The notes: generated from the sequence alone by a model not told the origin. Positions 25,630-34,849 are shown, counted from the first letter of the stretch. The stretch is 64,000 nt of DNA from Duganella sp. Root1480D1 (GCF_001427305.1 NZ_LMFZ01000047.1:38695-102694), one strand, 5' to 3'. Translations and numbers: made by a program.

Positions 25630-27199
25630 GCTGCGCCTGGATTTGCGCCCGCGCAGCAATGCGCAAGGCCTGGACCTTGGCTTCGCCCTGCTGCAAGCCG
25701 GCGGCGCCGACGTGTGGCGGGCCTGGCTGGCCCTGTGGCTGCCGCTGTCGGCGCTGACCACCCTGCTCGCCTGGTATTGGGAACTACCGCTTGGCTGGCT
25801 GCTGGCCTGGTGGCTGCTGCCCCTGCTGGAACGCGCGCCGCTGTATGTGTTGGCACGCCAGGTGTTCGGCGAACAGACCAGCTGGCGCGATGCCTTGCGC
25901 GCCTGGCCGCGCGAACTGGGCGGCGGCTGGTTCCGCATGCTGACCTGGTGGCGCCCCTTCATGGCCGGGCGCGGCCTGCACCAGCCGGTGTGGGTGCTGG
26001 AACGCGCACGCGGCAATACCGCTACGGCGCGCCGCGCCACGATCGCGCGCAATGGCACCGGCGTCGCCGCCTTCCTGTTCGGGGTCAGCTTGTTCCTGCT
26101 TGAACTGCTGATACTGGGCTCGGGGCTGCTCGCCTTGATCGGCCTGTTCCTGTCCAGCACATCGCCGGACCTGGGGGCCGTATTCCTGATCAAGGACGTG
26201 GCGCTGCGCTCGGCCATCATCAACGCCGTCGTTTGCACGGCGCTGGCAATTGTCGCCCCGGTGTATACGGCCTGCACCTTCACCCTTTACCTGAACCGCC
26301 GCGCCACGCTGGAAGCCTGGGACATCGAAATCGTGCTGCGCCAATTGCGCCCGCCTGCGCGGCCAACGGCTGCGCGCCACGTTGCCGCCGTGCTGATGGC
26401 AGCGCCGCTGCTGGCCCTCGCCTTGCTCGGCATGCCGCCACCGGTGCAGGCTGCCGCGCCGGCCGCCAGCGGACCGCCGGCAGTCACCGATTGCGCGCCG
26501 CCGGAGGGACTCAAGCAAGAGGACAGCGGCCGCGGCCCCGACCGTTCGCCGCAGCAGGCTGCCGTGCGACGCCAGGTCGACCGGGTGTTCGAGCACCAGG
26601 ACTTGCGCGGCTATCGCTGCGAACAGGTGTGGGAGCTGCGCAATCGGCCCGAAAAAGAAAAGGACAAGCCGCAAGCCAAGCCACTGCTCCCGCGCTGGGT
26701 AGCGGCGATCCTGGCTGGCGTGTTGAAGGTGGCCCTGATCGGCGGCGCCATCGCGCTGGTGGGCTGGCTGCTGTGGCGCTATGCCGCTCCGCTGCGCTTC
26801 AACTTTGCGGCAGCGCCCGAGCCCAGGCTGGCCACCGAAATCGGCGGCCTCGATATCCGCGCAGAGAGCTTGCCGGCCGACGTGGCCAGCGCCGTGCGCA
26901 CGCTGTGGCAGCAAGGGCAGCACCGCGCGGCACTGGCGCTGCTGTACCGCGCCACGCTGTCGCGCCTGGTCAGCCGGCAGTCGCTCAAGCTGCACCACGG
27001 CGCCACGGAAGGCGAATGCCTGGCGCAAGCGCGCAGCGCCAATGCCGCCGGCACCCTCGATAGCGCCAGCCTGGCCCTGGCCGACCAGGCCACCACACTG
27101 TGGCTGAACGCCGCTTACGGTGCGCGCTGGCCGGCCGCGGATACCGTGACGGCGCTTTGCACGCGCTGGCAGGCGCATTTCGACCGCGAGGCAGCATGA
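25616..27199 (+). CDS. DUF4129-domain membrane protein
   Basis: The 527-residue protein starts at ATG 25616 and overlaps SpoIIM by 14 bases. It has several N-terminal helices (about residues 30-75, 150-230, 260-290), a periplasmic loop with three Cys (ATDCAPPEG-like region and YRCEQVW), another helix near residue 370, and a C-terminal DUF4129 domain (ALALLYRATLSRLVSRQ, LHHGATEGECL). DUF4129 proteins usually sit beside transglutaminase or MoxR/DUF58 genes. The role is unknown; position suggests a component of a membrane complex operated by the MoxR ATPase. Confidence 0.75.
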   Translation: MQLDKLRLDLRPRSNAQGLDLGFALLQAGGADVWRAWLALWLPLSALTTLLAWYWELPLGWLLAWWLLPLLERAPLYVLARQVFGEQTSWRDALRAWPRELGGGWFRMLTWWRPFMAGRGLHQPVWVLERARGNTATARRATIARNGTGVAAFLFGVSLFLLELLILGSGLLALIGLFLSSTSPDLGAVFLIKDVALRSAIINAVVCTALAIVAPVYTACTFTLYLNRRATLEAWDIEIVLRQLRPPARPTAARHVAAVLMAAPLLALALLGMPPPVQAAAPAASGPPAVTDCAPPEGLKQEDSGRGPDRSPQQAAVRRQVDRVFEHQDLRGYRCEQVWELRNRPEKEKDKPQAKPLLPRWVAAILAGVLKVALIGGAIALVGWLLWRYAAPLRFNFAAAPEPRLATEIGGLDIRAESLPADVASAVRTLWQQGQHRAALALLYRATLSRLVSRQSLKLHHGATEGECLAQARSANAAGTLDSASLALADQATTLWLNAAYGARWPAADTVTALCTRWQAHFDREAA

Positions 27200-28497
27200 A
27201 GCGGCACTACCCCATCATTATCTGCGCCATCGTTGTGCTGCTGCTGGCCGGTGCCTGCTATGGGCTGCGCGATGTGTACTTCCAAAAAGTGTGGCGCGGC
27301 CAATATCACTTCTCGGAAGCGCAGGCCAAGAACCCGATGCTGGCGGCAACCCGGCTGCTGGAGGCAAGCGGTCATCAGGTGCGCCTGGAGCCTGTGCTCA
27401 GCTACCAGTTGCTGAACCAGTTGCCGGACGGCGTGCTGCTGCTGTCGCGCTACGCGCGCCCGCCGGACGAGCGCCAGGCCAGGCTGCTGCTGGACTGGGT
27501 CCGGCGCGGCAATACCCTGATCATGACGCCGGACTGGATCGACAACGCCGACGACGCGGAGAACCAGACGGCCGCACTCGAACAGGCGAGCGACCCTTTG
27601 GGCAAGCATTTTGGCGTGGCCATGTCCAGCCGCTCCCGCATTGACGACACCTGCCGCATCGACCCGCTGGAGGCCAGGCGCCGCGCCAAGCGCGCAGCCG
27701 ACAAGGCCATACAAGCCGCCGAGGGCGGTGACGATGAGGAAGACGAGGAACAGGAGCCCGTTGGCCCGCCCCGGCTGGTCTGCCTGAACGCCCCCGGCGC
27801 CGCCCATGCGATCGAGCTGGCCCGCCCCTCCGACACGCTGCAACGCTTCGAGGGCAAGGGCCCGCAACCGCTGTGGGGCGACACCTACGAGCTGGCCGTA
27901 CTGGTCTACGGTGAGGGCCGCGGCAAGGTTGCCATGGTGGCGGTCGATGCCGGCGAAAGCTATTTCGACAACGATACGCTGCGCCAGTTCGACCACGGCG
28001 AGCTGCTGCTCTTGCTGGCAGGGCAGAGCGGGCCCCAGGCGCCAGTGATGCTGGTGCAGAACAACGAACCGGTCGGCTGGGGCGCCTGGCTATGGCAGCA
28101 CGGCCGCCTGGTGGTGCTCGGCCTGGCCGCCCTGCTGCTGCTGTGGACCTGGAGCGTCTCGCGCCGTTTCGGCCCCCTGCTGCCGGAAGCCGCAGCCCCG
28201 CGGCGCGCCCTGATCGAGCATATCGAGGCCAGCGGCCGCTGGCTGTGGCGCTTGCCGCAAGGCCGCACCCTGCTGCTGGACGCCGTGCGCAAGAGCACCG
28301 AGAAGCAGTTGCTGCGCCGCCTGCCCGAATTGCATCCGCTGGGTCCAGCCGAGCGCGCACGCCGCCTGGCACGCCTGGCCGGGCTGCCGGAAGCGCAAGT
28401 CAGCGATGCCCTGCTGGGCGCACCGGCCCGGCGCGCCGCCGATTTCACACGACAAATTTCAATACTCCAACAATTGCGAGTCCATCATGAGCGATAG
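27196..28497 (+). CDS. DUF4350-domain protein
   Basis: The 433-residue protein starts at ATG 27196, overlapping the previous stop by four bases. A membrane helix at about 7-24 is followed by a DUF4350 domain (MLAATRLLEASGHQVRLEP, DGVLLLSRYARPPDERQARLL, VRRGNTLIMTPDW), which has a GATase/ThuA-like fold. A charged acidic insert lies near residue 180 (DDEEDEEQE), and a second helix near 300-320 precedes a basic C-terminal domain (RPLLPEA..RRALIEHIEASG). This is the usual partner of DUF4129 and MoxR genes. The catalytic function is unknown. Confidence 0.8.
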   Translation: MKRHYPIIICAIVVLLLAGACYGLRDVYFQKVWRGQYHFSEAQAKNPMLAATRLLEASGHQVRLEPVLSYQLLNQLPDGVLLLSRYARPPDERQARLLLDWVRRGNTLIMTPDWIDNADDAENQTAALEQASDPLGKHFGVAMSSRSRIDDTCRIDPLEARRRAKRAADKAIQAAEGGDDEEDEEQEPVGPPRLVCLNAPGAAHAIELARPSDTLQRFEGKGPQPLWGDTYELAVLVYGEGRGKVAMVAVDAGESYFDNDTLRQFDHGELLLLLAGQSGPQAPVMLVQNNEPVGWGAWLWQHGRLVVLGLAALLLLWTWSVSRRFGPLLPEAAAPRRALIEHIEASGRWLWRLPQGRTLLLDAVRKSTEKQLLRRLPELHPLGPAERARRLARLAGLPEAQVSDALLGAPARRAADFTRQISILQQLRVHHER

Positions 28498-29491
28498 CAT
28501 GTCCATCCCAACCAACAACGCCATTCCGGCCGACCGCCTGGCGCAGGCGATCGACATCGTGCAGCGCCTGCGCGAGGAAATCGGGCGCGCCATCGTCGGC
28601 CAGCAAGCGGTGGTGGAACAGGTACTGGCCTGCTGCCTGGCGGGCGGCCATGTGCTGCTGGAAGGCGTGCCGGGCCTGGGCAAGACCTTGCTGGTCAAGG
28701 CATTGGCCAAGACCTTCGCCGGCGATTTTTCGCGCATCCAGTTCACGCCCGACCTGATGCCGGCCGACGTGATGGGCCACGCCGTGTTCGACCAGCGCCA
28801 GCAGACCTTCAGCATCCGCAAGGGCCCGGTGTTCACCCACCTGCTGCTGGCCGACGAAATCAACCGCGCGCCGGCCAAGACCCAGTCCGCCCTGCTGGAA
28901 GCCATGCAGGAACGCCAGGTCACCATCGAGGGCGAGGCGCATATCCTGGACGCTCCCTTCATGGTGCTGGCGACCCAGAACCCGCTGGAAAGCGAAGGCA
29001 CTTATCCGCTGCCGGAAGCCCAGCTTGACCGCTTCCTGATCAAGGCGCGCATCGCCTATCCCAGCGAGAAGGAAGAAACCGAGATGCTGCTGGCCGTGAC
29101 CCAGGACCGTGTCGGCGATGCGCTGGACGTGGCGCAGGTGCGCACCCTGATCAAGCCGGAAACCCTGGTCGCGCTGCAGCAGCTGGTGGCCCGCATCCGC
29201 GTCGACGAGGCAGTGGCCAATTACGCCGTGCGCATGGTGCGCGCAACGCGCCAGTGGCCCGGCGTGGCCGTCGGCGCCGGCCCGCGCGGCAGCATCGCCC
29301 TGATCCGCCTGGCGCGCGCCATGGCCTTGATGGCGGGGCGCGATTACGCCACGCCGGACGACATCAAGCAAGCCAGCCTGCCGGTGCTGCGCCACCGCAT
29401 CGCCCTGTCGCCGGAAAGCGAACTCGATGGCCTGGGCGCGGATGACGTGCTGGCAGCGCTGATCGATTCGGTCGCCGCGCCGCGCAACTGA
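28487..29491 (+). CDS. MoxR-family AAA+ ATPase
   Basis: The 334-residue ATPase starts at ATG 28487, overlapping the DUF4350 gene by 11 bases. The Walker A is GVPGLGKT (60-67), the Walker B LLLADEINRAP has Asp123-Glu124, sensor 1 is ATQNPLESEGTYPLPEAQLD with the MoxR arginine region, and the C-terminal lid follows. MoxR proteins are chaperone-like ATPases that mature von Willebrand-domain or membrane partners; the adjacent DUF58 protein is the standard partner. The conservation is complete and the call is secure. Confidence 0.96.
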   Translation: MSDSMSIPTNNAIPADRLAQAIDIVQRLREEIGRAIVGQQAVVEQVLACCLAGGHVLLEGVPGLGKTLLVKALAKTFAGDFSRIQFTPDLMPADVMGHAVFDQRQQTFSIRKGPVFTHLLLADEINRAPAKTQSALLEAMQERQVTIEGEAHILDAPFMVLATQNPLESEGTYPLPEAQLDRFLIKARIAYPSEKEETEMLLAVTQDRVGDALDVAQVRTLIKPETLVALQQLVARIRVDEAVANYAVRMVRATRQWPGVAVGAGPRGSIALIRLARAMALMAGRDYATPDDIKQASLPVLRHRIALSPESELDGLGADDVLAALIDSVAAPRN

Positions 29492-30795
29492 TGAAGCCAA
29501 CCCGCCGCATGTTCCTGGCCCTGCTGGGCCTGACCGCGCTGGGCGTGCCGGCCAGCGTGTGGCCGGCGCTGCAGGCGCCGTGGCAGGTGCTGGGCGGCGT
29601 CCTGCTGCTGGCCGCCGGCGCCGACGCCCTGCTGGCGCGGCGCCGTCCCGCCCTGCGCGCAGAGCGCAGCATGGCCGGCGTGCTGCCGGTCGGCGCCTGG
29701 CACGACGTGCGCCTGACCCTGCATAACGAAGGCAAGGCTGCGCTCCAGCTCGATGTATTCGACGACTACCCGGCAGCCTGGGAACTGGAAGGCATGCCGC
29801 ATGCGACGCGGCTGGCGCCGGGCGCGTTTTCCACCGTGGCTTATCGCGTGCGCCCGCTGGAACGGGGTGACGGCGCGTTCGGCACGCCATGGCTGCGCAT
29901 CGCCGGCCCGCTCGGACTGTGGCAGGCCACGCACCGCATCGGCCCGCAGCAGACGGCAAAGGTGTTCCCCGACGTCGCACGCCTGCTGGGCCAGGCCCTG
30001 CGCGCCACCGACCGCCAGGCGCCGACCGCCGGTTCGCTGCTGAAACGCCAGCGCGGCGAAGGCACCGACTTCCGCCAGCTGCGCGAGTACCGCCGCGGCG
30101 ACAGCCTGCGCTCGATCGACTGGAAAGCCACGGCGCGCCACCGCAAGCCGATCAGCCGCGAATACCAGCTCGAACGCGACCAGCAGGTGGTGTTCCTGCT
30201 CGATACCGGCCGCCGCATGCTGGCGCGCGACGACGACACCAGCCACTTCGACCACGCGCTATACGCCGTGCTGACGTTGGCCTTCGTGGCCGGCAAGCAG
30301 GGCGATGCCGTGGGTTTGATGAGCTTTGGCGTGGACAAGCGCTGGCTGGCGCCGGCCAAGGGCCGCATTGGCCTGGACCGCATGCTGGCCGGGGTCTACG
30401 ACCTGCAGCCAGGCGAAGCAGCGCCCGACTACATGCGCGCCGCCAACGACCTGCTGAACCGCCTGAATCGGCGCGCCTTCGTGGTGCTGGTGACCAACGT
30501 CCGGGATGAAGACGACGTGGCGCTGCGCCAGGCCGTCGACCTGCTGTCCTCGCGCCACCTGGTGATGTGCGCCAGCCTGCGCGAGCGCGCGCTGGATGCC
30601 GCCAGCACGGCGCCGGTGCAAGGTTTCGACGATGCTTTGCGCCTGGCGGCCAGCGAGCATTACCTGCAGCAGCGCCAGGGAGCCATCCGCCGCCTCGGCC
30701 TGCGTTCCGGCCACCTGGTCGACGTCGCGCCGGAACAACTGGCCGGCGCGCTGCTGAACCGCTATCTCGATATCAAAGAAAGCGGAGCGCTATAA
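29491..30795 (+). CDS. DUF58-family protein, MoxR partner
   Basis: The 434-residue protein begins at ATG 29491, whose A is the last base of the MoxR stop. Two N-terminal helices (about 8-45) anchor it. An immunoglobulin-like segment follows, then the DUF58 core FRQLREYRRGDSLRSIDWKA (about 195-215) and a von Willebrand A-like region with VVFLLDTGRRML, a MIDAS-like start that has Gly-Arg-Arg where most proteins have Ser-x-Ser. It probably forms the client of MoxR. It ends the operon and overlaps the converging DUF805 gene by 23 bases. Confidence 0.9.
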   Translation: MKPTRRMFLALLGLTALGVPASVWPALQAPWQVLGGVLLLAAGADALLARRRPALRAERSMAGVLPVGAWHDVRLTLHNEGKAALQLDVFDDYPAAWELEGMPHATRLAPGAFSTVAYRVRPLERGDGAFGTPWLRIAGPLGLWQATHRIGPQQTAKVFPDVARLLGQALRATDRQAPTAGSLLKRQRGEGTDFRQLREYRRGDSLRSIDWKATARHRKPISREYQLERDQQVVFLLDTGRRMLARDDDTSHFDHALYAVLTLAFVAGKQGDAVGLMSFGVDKRWLAPAKGRIGLDRMLAGVYDLQPGEAAPDYMRAANDLLNRLNRRAFVVLVTNVRDEDDVALRQAVDLLSSRHLVMCASLRERALDAASTAPVQGFDDALRLAASEHYLQQRQGAIRRLGLRSGHLVDVAPEQLAGALLNRYLDIKESGAL

Positions 30796-31267
30796 AGCCA
30801 AACGGCAAGGCGCAGCCGATGACCACGCCAAGTTTCAGGCCGAAGCCGGGCGGCGGCGGCGGCACGCCAAAGCGGTTGGCGGCCGGCGTACCGCGTGCGA
30901 CCATCAGGTAGACCAGGAAAATGAACTGCAAGATGGGGAACAGCAGCACCAGTACCCACCAGCTGCTGAGATCGACATCGTGCACGCGGCGGCGTGCCGC
31001 TGCGGCCAGTACCAGCAGGGGAATCATGAGCACCACGGCGCCCAGCGCCTGTGCGCGCCCGCTGCTGAAGTAGGCCTGCCAGCCAAACACGCCGATGACG
31101 ATCCCGGTCAGCACGCCGAACAGGATCGCCAGCGGGATACCCAGCAGGCTATACGCAAGGAAACGCACGCGCCCGATGCGCTCATTCCAGCACAGCAGCC
31201 GCGCCTCGGTGGCAGGTGCAAAAGGCAGATCCAGCCCTGCCTGGGGCGCGGCGTAAGGGTTATGCAT
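30773..31267 (-). CDS. DUF805-family membrane protein (copy A)
   Basis: The 164-residue protein has a short Pro/Ala N-terminus (NPYAAPQAGLDLPF), then the DUF805 signature WNERIGRVRFLAYSLLG and RRRVHDVDLSSWW with four membrane helices. DUF805 is a widespread inner-membrane family of unknown role. It stands three bases downstream of a paralogue at 31270, so the pair is an operon created by tandem duplication. Confidence 0.88.
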   Translation of the reverse strand: MHNPYAAPQAGLDLPFAPATEARLLCWNERIGRVRFLAYSLLGIPLAILFGVLTGIVIGVFGWQAYFSSGRAQALGAVVLMIPLLVLAAAARRRVHDVDLSSWWVLVLLFPILQFIFLVYLMVARGTPAANRFGVPPPPPGFGLKLGVVIGCALPFGFIALRFL

Positions 31268-31269
31268 GC

Positions 31270-31845
31270 TTACTGGCTGTTCTCGATCTGGGCCGCTTCC
31301 GCCTTGGCTTTATAGGAGGCATAGCCTGGCAGTGCGATGGAAGCCATGATACTCAGGACGAACATAACAGGCACGAAGGCGGCCAGGATGATCACGCCGG
31401 TGCTGTTCGGGCCAGGTGGCGGTCCATACTCGTTACTGTCGGCATCGCCAGGGCCGAAGACCAGCCAGAGCCAGAACACCACGCTGACCAGGGGCACCAC
31501 CATCAACAGGCTGAGCCAGCCGGACTTGCCGAGGTCGTGCAGGCGGCGGCGAGCAATGATGATGCCGGTGGCAAACGCCAAAACGATCATCGCGAGAATG
31601 CCGAGGACAAATCCGGCACCGAGGGCGCCGAGGGCCGCCGGACCGCGGGTGAAGATACTGAACACGCCCATCACGCCCAGCAGGACGATAAAGACCGGCA
31701 TCAGCAGGAAGCTGGAGGCAACGCTATAGCCGAGGTAACGCACACGGCCAATGCGGCCATTGACGGCAAAGAACTTCGGCATATAGGTTTCGTCGCTGGC
31801 GCGTTCAACCAGCTCGGACTGCGGCATCGAATACGGATTACTCAC
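31270..31845 (-). CDS. DUF805-family protein with pilin-like C-terminal helix (copy B)
   Basis: The 191-residue protein has the same layout as its neighbour (NPYSMPQSELVER, then VNGRIGRVRYLGYSVAS and RRRLHDLGKSGW). It continues into an extra helix, MFVLSIMASIALPGYASYKA followed by KAEAAQ, which resembles the N-terminal helix of type IV pilins (IALPxYxxY). This tail is absent in copy A. The role is unknown. The gene is separated from the RelA-like gene by an AT-rich divergent region. Confidence 0.85.
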   Translation of the reverse strand: MSNPYSMPQSELVERASDETYMPKFFAVNGRIGRVRYLGYSVASSFLLMPVFIVLLGVMGVFSIFTRGPAALGALGAGFVLGILAMIVLAFATGIIIARRRLHDLGKSGWLSLLMVVPLVSVVFWLWLVFGPGDADSNEYGPPPGPNSTGVIILAAFVPVMFVLSIMASIALPGYASYKAKAEAAQIENSQ

Positions 31846-32023
31846 GGTTGCTCCTAAAAGGATTTTTAATTCGTTATTAAAGTTACTACCGAGAAAATCT
31901 TACATTATTTTTTTACTAAGGCACAAGGCCGATTTCGATACAACACCCGGCTTGCGGCTTGCACCTGCGGCTGCGATACTTGCTGCAAAGACTGGACGGT
32001 TGCACCACTACACAAACGCGGCC

Positions 32024-33178
32024 ATGCACCCCTCACTCAAGTGCCAGGGCAAGTTTTCCCTGAACTGGACCTACCTGAATGCCATCGCGTCCGGCGTGTC
32101 GGCAATCGACCTTGGCGGGCTGGCCCTGCGCAACCAGCATGACGCCCACCAGTTCGTGCGCGAATACGGCTTCGACATCGACAACCCGCATGCCCGCGAC
32201 GTGATTGCGCGCGCCCATGGCGAAGCACTGGATTTCATCTGCACCAACTTCCTGACGCCCGCACAGGCGGCCCTGGTCCCGCCGGCAGTGCAGCGGCCCG
32301 AAGATCCGCTGGACTTGCTGGTGTTCGCCTCGCTGCACGGCAATGAACAGGTCGAATTGCGGCGCATGTGGTCTTGCGCCGTGCTGAAAGTCATGCACGG
32401 CATCTTCTACATCGATAACAACCTCAAACTGCGCTACTTCAACACCATCCGCCAGCAAGTGTTTGCCAGCCTGGATGAAGTGATCCACCAGGAGGACGGC
32501 CAGTTTTATTTGAGCGATGGCGAGATTTGCCTGCCCTTGCTGCATTTTGACCGAAAAAACAACAAAAGCCGCGGCAGTATCCTGTTGAAGTTGCTGCAAA
32601 AAGCCGCTTATCTGGCGGCCGATATCTTCGACCATCTGGGGGTGCGGCTGATCTTCAACACCCGCTTCGAATGCCTGCTTGCCTTGCGCACGCTGCAGCG
32701 CGCCCACCTGATTTCCGTGACCAATGTCGATTCCCAGCGCACCCGCAACACCTTGCTCGACATGGAAGCGGCCAAGGAAGTCTTCACCCAGTATCGCTGC
32801 CTGCTGGAAGCGGCCGACGGCTATCCGGCGGAATTGCTGGAAAAGATGGATACGGAACTGATGGAGATTTCATCGCCGCAGACGCGGGCCGACAACCCGC
32901 ACAGCGGCGCCGGCTTCAGCAGCATCCAGGTCACGGTGCGCAAGATGATCCACCTGCCGCCGGACGACCCCGCAGCCAGCGGGCCGGATTACGACGTCGG
33001 CTTCTTCTTCGAGTACGAGATCCAGCTGATGGACAAGGCCAGCCACGGCCGCACGCTGGAAGGCCCGGCCAGCCATGACGCCTACAAGAAACGCCAGGTC
33101 GACACGGCACGCCTGCGCGTGCTGGGGCGCGACCTGGTCCGCTATCTGGAAACCCAGCCGGGCGTAGCGCCCGCCTAA
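32024..33178 (+). CDS. Orphan RelA/SpoT-like nucleotidyltransferase-fold protein
   Basis: The 384-residue protein starts at ATG 32024; an earlier TTG at 31952 is less likely. Its centre matches the (p)ppGpp synthetase fold block by block. DRKNNKSRGSILLK (176-189) aligns with the R.K...SI..K motif. IFDHLGVRLIF (201-211) carries Asp203, a metal-ligand candidate, and Arg208. GAGFSSIQVTV (295-305) aligns with NGYQSIH, with Phe298 for the GTP-stacking Tyr and Gln for His. YEIQLMDKASH (331-341) has Glu332 and Gln334. GPASHDAYKKRQ matches GVAAHWAYKKG. No HD hydrolase, TGS or ACT domain is present. It may synthesise an alarmone, pyrophosphorylate tRNA like toxSAS enzymes, or be inactive. It may belong to the uncharacterised TIGR04552/TIGR04562 group (from memory, not checked). 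Confidence 0.6.
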   Translation: MHPSLKCQGKFSLNWTYLNAIASGVSAIDLGGLALRNQHDAHQFVREYGFDIDNPHARDVIARAHGEALDFICTNFLTPAQAALVPPAVQRPEDPLDLLVFASLHGNEQVELRRMWSCAVLKVMHGIFYIDNNLKLRYFNTIRQQVFASLDEVIHQEDGQFYLSDGEICLPLLHFDRKNNKSRGSILLKLLQKAAYLAADIFDHLGVRLIFNTRFECLLALRTLQRAHLISVTNVDSQRTRNTLLDMEAAKEVFTQYRCLLEAADGYPAELLEKMDTELMEISSPQTRADNPHSGAGFSSIQVTVRKMIHLPPDDPAASGPDYDVGFFFEYEIQLMDKASHGRTLEGPASHDAYKKRQVDTARLRVLGRDLVRYLETQPGVAPA

Positions 33179-33423
33179 TGCGGCCGGATGCCGTCCGGCA
33201 CGCCGGTCGTTGTCCCCGGCGGCATGATATGTTCCGGCGGCGTGCCCTCATGGATCATGCCGCGGATGGCGCTGCGCAGTTCCGGGCTATCCGCATGCTG
33301 GTGCACCGAGACGGCATGCTGGACGGCGACTTCCAGCAGCTCGTCTTCATTATCTGCCGATATCGCGACGCTGCATTTTGCATCGCTGGGGAATTCGCGG
33401 CAGTCGATATATTTACGGGTCAT
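33175..33423 (-). CDS. DUF1059-family small protein
   Basis: The 82-residue protein starts at ATG 33423, preceded by a perfect GGGAGGT. It opens with KYIDCREFPSDAKCSVAISA and contains LLEVAVQHAVSVH, both standard DUF1059 motifs with two conserved Cys. Function is unknown; the family is small, soluble and widespread in Burkholderiales. Its stop overlaps the stop of the RelA-like gene by three bases. Confidence 0.85.
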   Translation of the reverse strand: MTRKYIDCREFPSDAKCSVAISADNEDELLEVAVQHAVSVHQHADSPELRSAIRGMIHEGTPPEHIMPPGTTTGVPDGIRPH

Positions 33424-33520
33424 GGCGACCTCCCTTCCGAAGAGCTATTTACACTATAGGCCGTTTGGCCCGCAATTCCATGCTACATTTGCCTGCTTGT
33501 TAATGAAGCATGGAGGTGCG

Positions 33521-34849
33521 ATGCGCTTACGCTCAATGGCCCTGGCCTTCGGCCTGTTTGCAAGCTCTGCCCACGCAGGAGAGCTCGATCGCGCACTGGA
33601 ACAGAAAATGGCCGCCAACGCCCAGCGCTATGTCATCGCCAGCCAGGCGGTGCTGGTGGCGCGCAATGGCGAAGTGGTTTTCCGCAACGTTGCCGGTGCC
33701 CGGCGCGACGACCTGTTCCCCGTGTACTCCGTCAGCAAGCTGCTGGCCAGCGTGCTGGTGATGCAGCTGGTGGAAGCCGGCCAACTGGACCTGGACCAGC
33801 CAGCCGGCGCCTACCTTCCCGGCCTGCCGCTGCGCTGGCAGCAGATTGCGCTGCGCTACTTCCTGAACCATACTTCGGGATTGCCCGAATATTTCGCCCC
33901 CGGCAGCCTGTCCGGGGCCAGCTTTGCGCCGACATTGCCGGCAGTCTTTGCCGCCTTGGCGGACCAGCCCCTGCTATTCGATCCCGGCACCGCCACCCGC
34001 TATACGCAGACCAACTTCCTGGTACTGGAAGCCCTGCTCGAAGCTCGCTACGGCAAGCCGTACACGCAGCTCGCCAACGAACGCATCATTAACAAGCTGG
34101 GCTTGAAGAACACTTATCTTGGCCTGGCCAGCGCCAGCCGGCACGGCATGGTGCGCAGCTTTATCGGCAAGAACGGCAAGCTGCAGGCCGATCCTGCGGT
34201 CCAATGGCCGGAATACGCCAACGCACATGCCGAGCTGTTTACCACCGTGGACGACCTGGCCGCATTCCTCACTGCGGTGGCACGCGGCGAGCTGGTCGGC
34301 AAAGACACGCTGCACAAGCTGTGGCAGGCGCAGAAGCTGGCCAACGGCCAGGATGGCGGGTTTGCCGCCGGCTGGGAAGCCGGAAAGAGCGGCGCCGATG
34401 ATTTCGTCGGGCACGATGGCGGCACCAAGGTGCGCGTGCGCTTGCTGTGGCCGGCAAACGGCAATGGCGACAGCTACGCTATCGTCTACCTCACCAATGG
34501 CAGCGCGCAGAACGTCTGGTCGCGCACCCTGGTCGAGAGCCTGATGGCAGCAATCGACCCGGCCCGCTTCCCGCTGGAGGCGGTCTCTGAGCAGTTGATC
34601 GACTACGCCAGCCGGCCGGTGGCGGCGCCGGCGCAGACCCAGGCGCTATGGCAGCAGTTGCAAACGCTGGCGGCGCGCGATGGCGCCGCACTGGAACGGC
34701 GCATCAATGAAACCGGCTATGCCATGCTGGAAACGCGCGGCGCCGCCGCCGCAGTCAAGGTCTTCGAATTGAATACGCGCCTGTTCCCGCAATCGGGCAC
34801 GGCACGCGACAGCCTGGCGCAAGCACAGGCGGCAGCGAAGTCGCCTTGA
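33521..34849 (+). CDS. Exported serine hydrolase, class C beta-lactamase fold
   Basis: The 442-residue protein starts at ATG 33521 with GGAGG six bases upstream. A signal peptide ends in SAHA. The catalytic S-x-x-K is SVSK (Ser70-Lys73), followed by LNHTSGLPEYF. An H-x-G-like HDGGT motif lies further on, and a C-terminal helical tail follows. This fits esterase/DD-peptidase-type serine hydrolases rather than true AmpC. It may act on peptidoglycan, esters or small peptides in the periplasm. It is followed after ten bases by gltS. Confidence 0.85.
   Translation: MRLRSMALAFGLFASSAHAGELDRALEQKMAANAQRYVIASQAVLVARNGEVVFRNVAGARRDDLFPVYSVSKLLASVLVMQLVEAGQLDLDQPAGAYLPGLPLRWQQIALRYFLNHTSGLPEYFAPGSLSGASFAPTLPAVFAALADQPLLFDPGTATRYTQTNFLVLEALLEARYGKPYTQLANERIINKLGLKNTYLGLASASRHGMVRSFIGKNGKLQADPAVQWPEYANAHAELFTTVDDLAAFLTAVARGELVGKDTLHKLWQAQKLANGQDGGFAAGWEAGKSGADDFVGHDGGTKVRVRLLWPANGNGDSYAIVYLTNGSAQNVWSRTLVESLMAAIDPARFPLEAVSEQLIDYASRPVAAPAQTQALWQQLQTLAARDGAALERRINETGYAMLETRGAAAAVKVFELNTRLFPQSGTARDSLAQAQAAAKSP

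Noticed and set aside
24358..26283. A 641-codon open frame on the reverse strand
   Set aside because: Antisense to the RDD, SpoIIM and DUF4129 genes, which overlap tightly and show family motifs.
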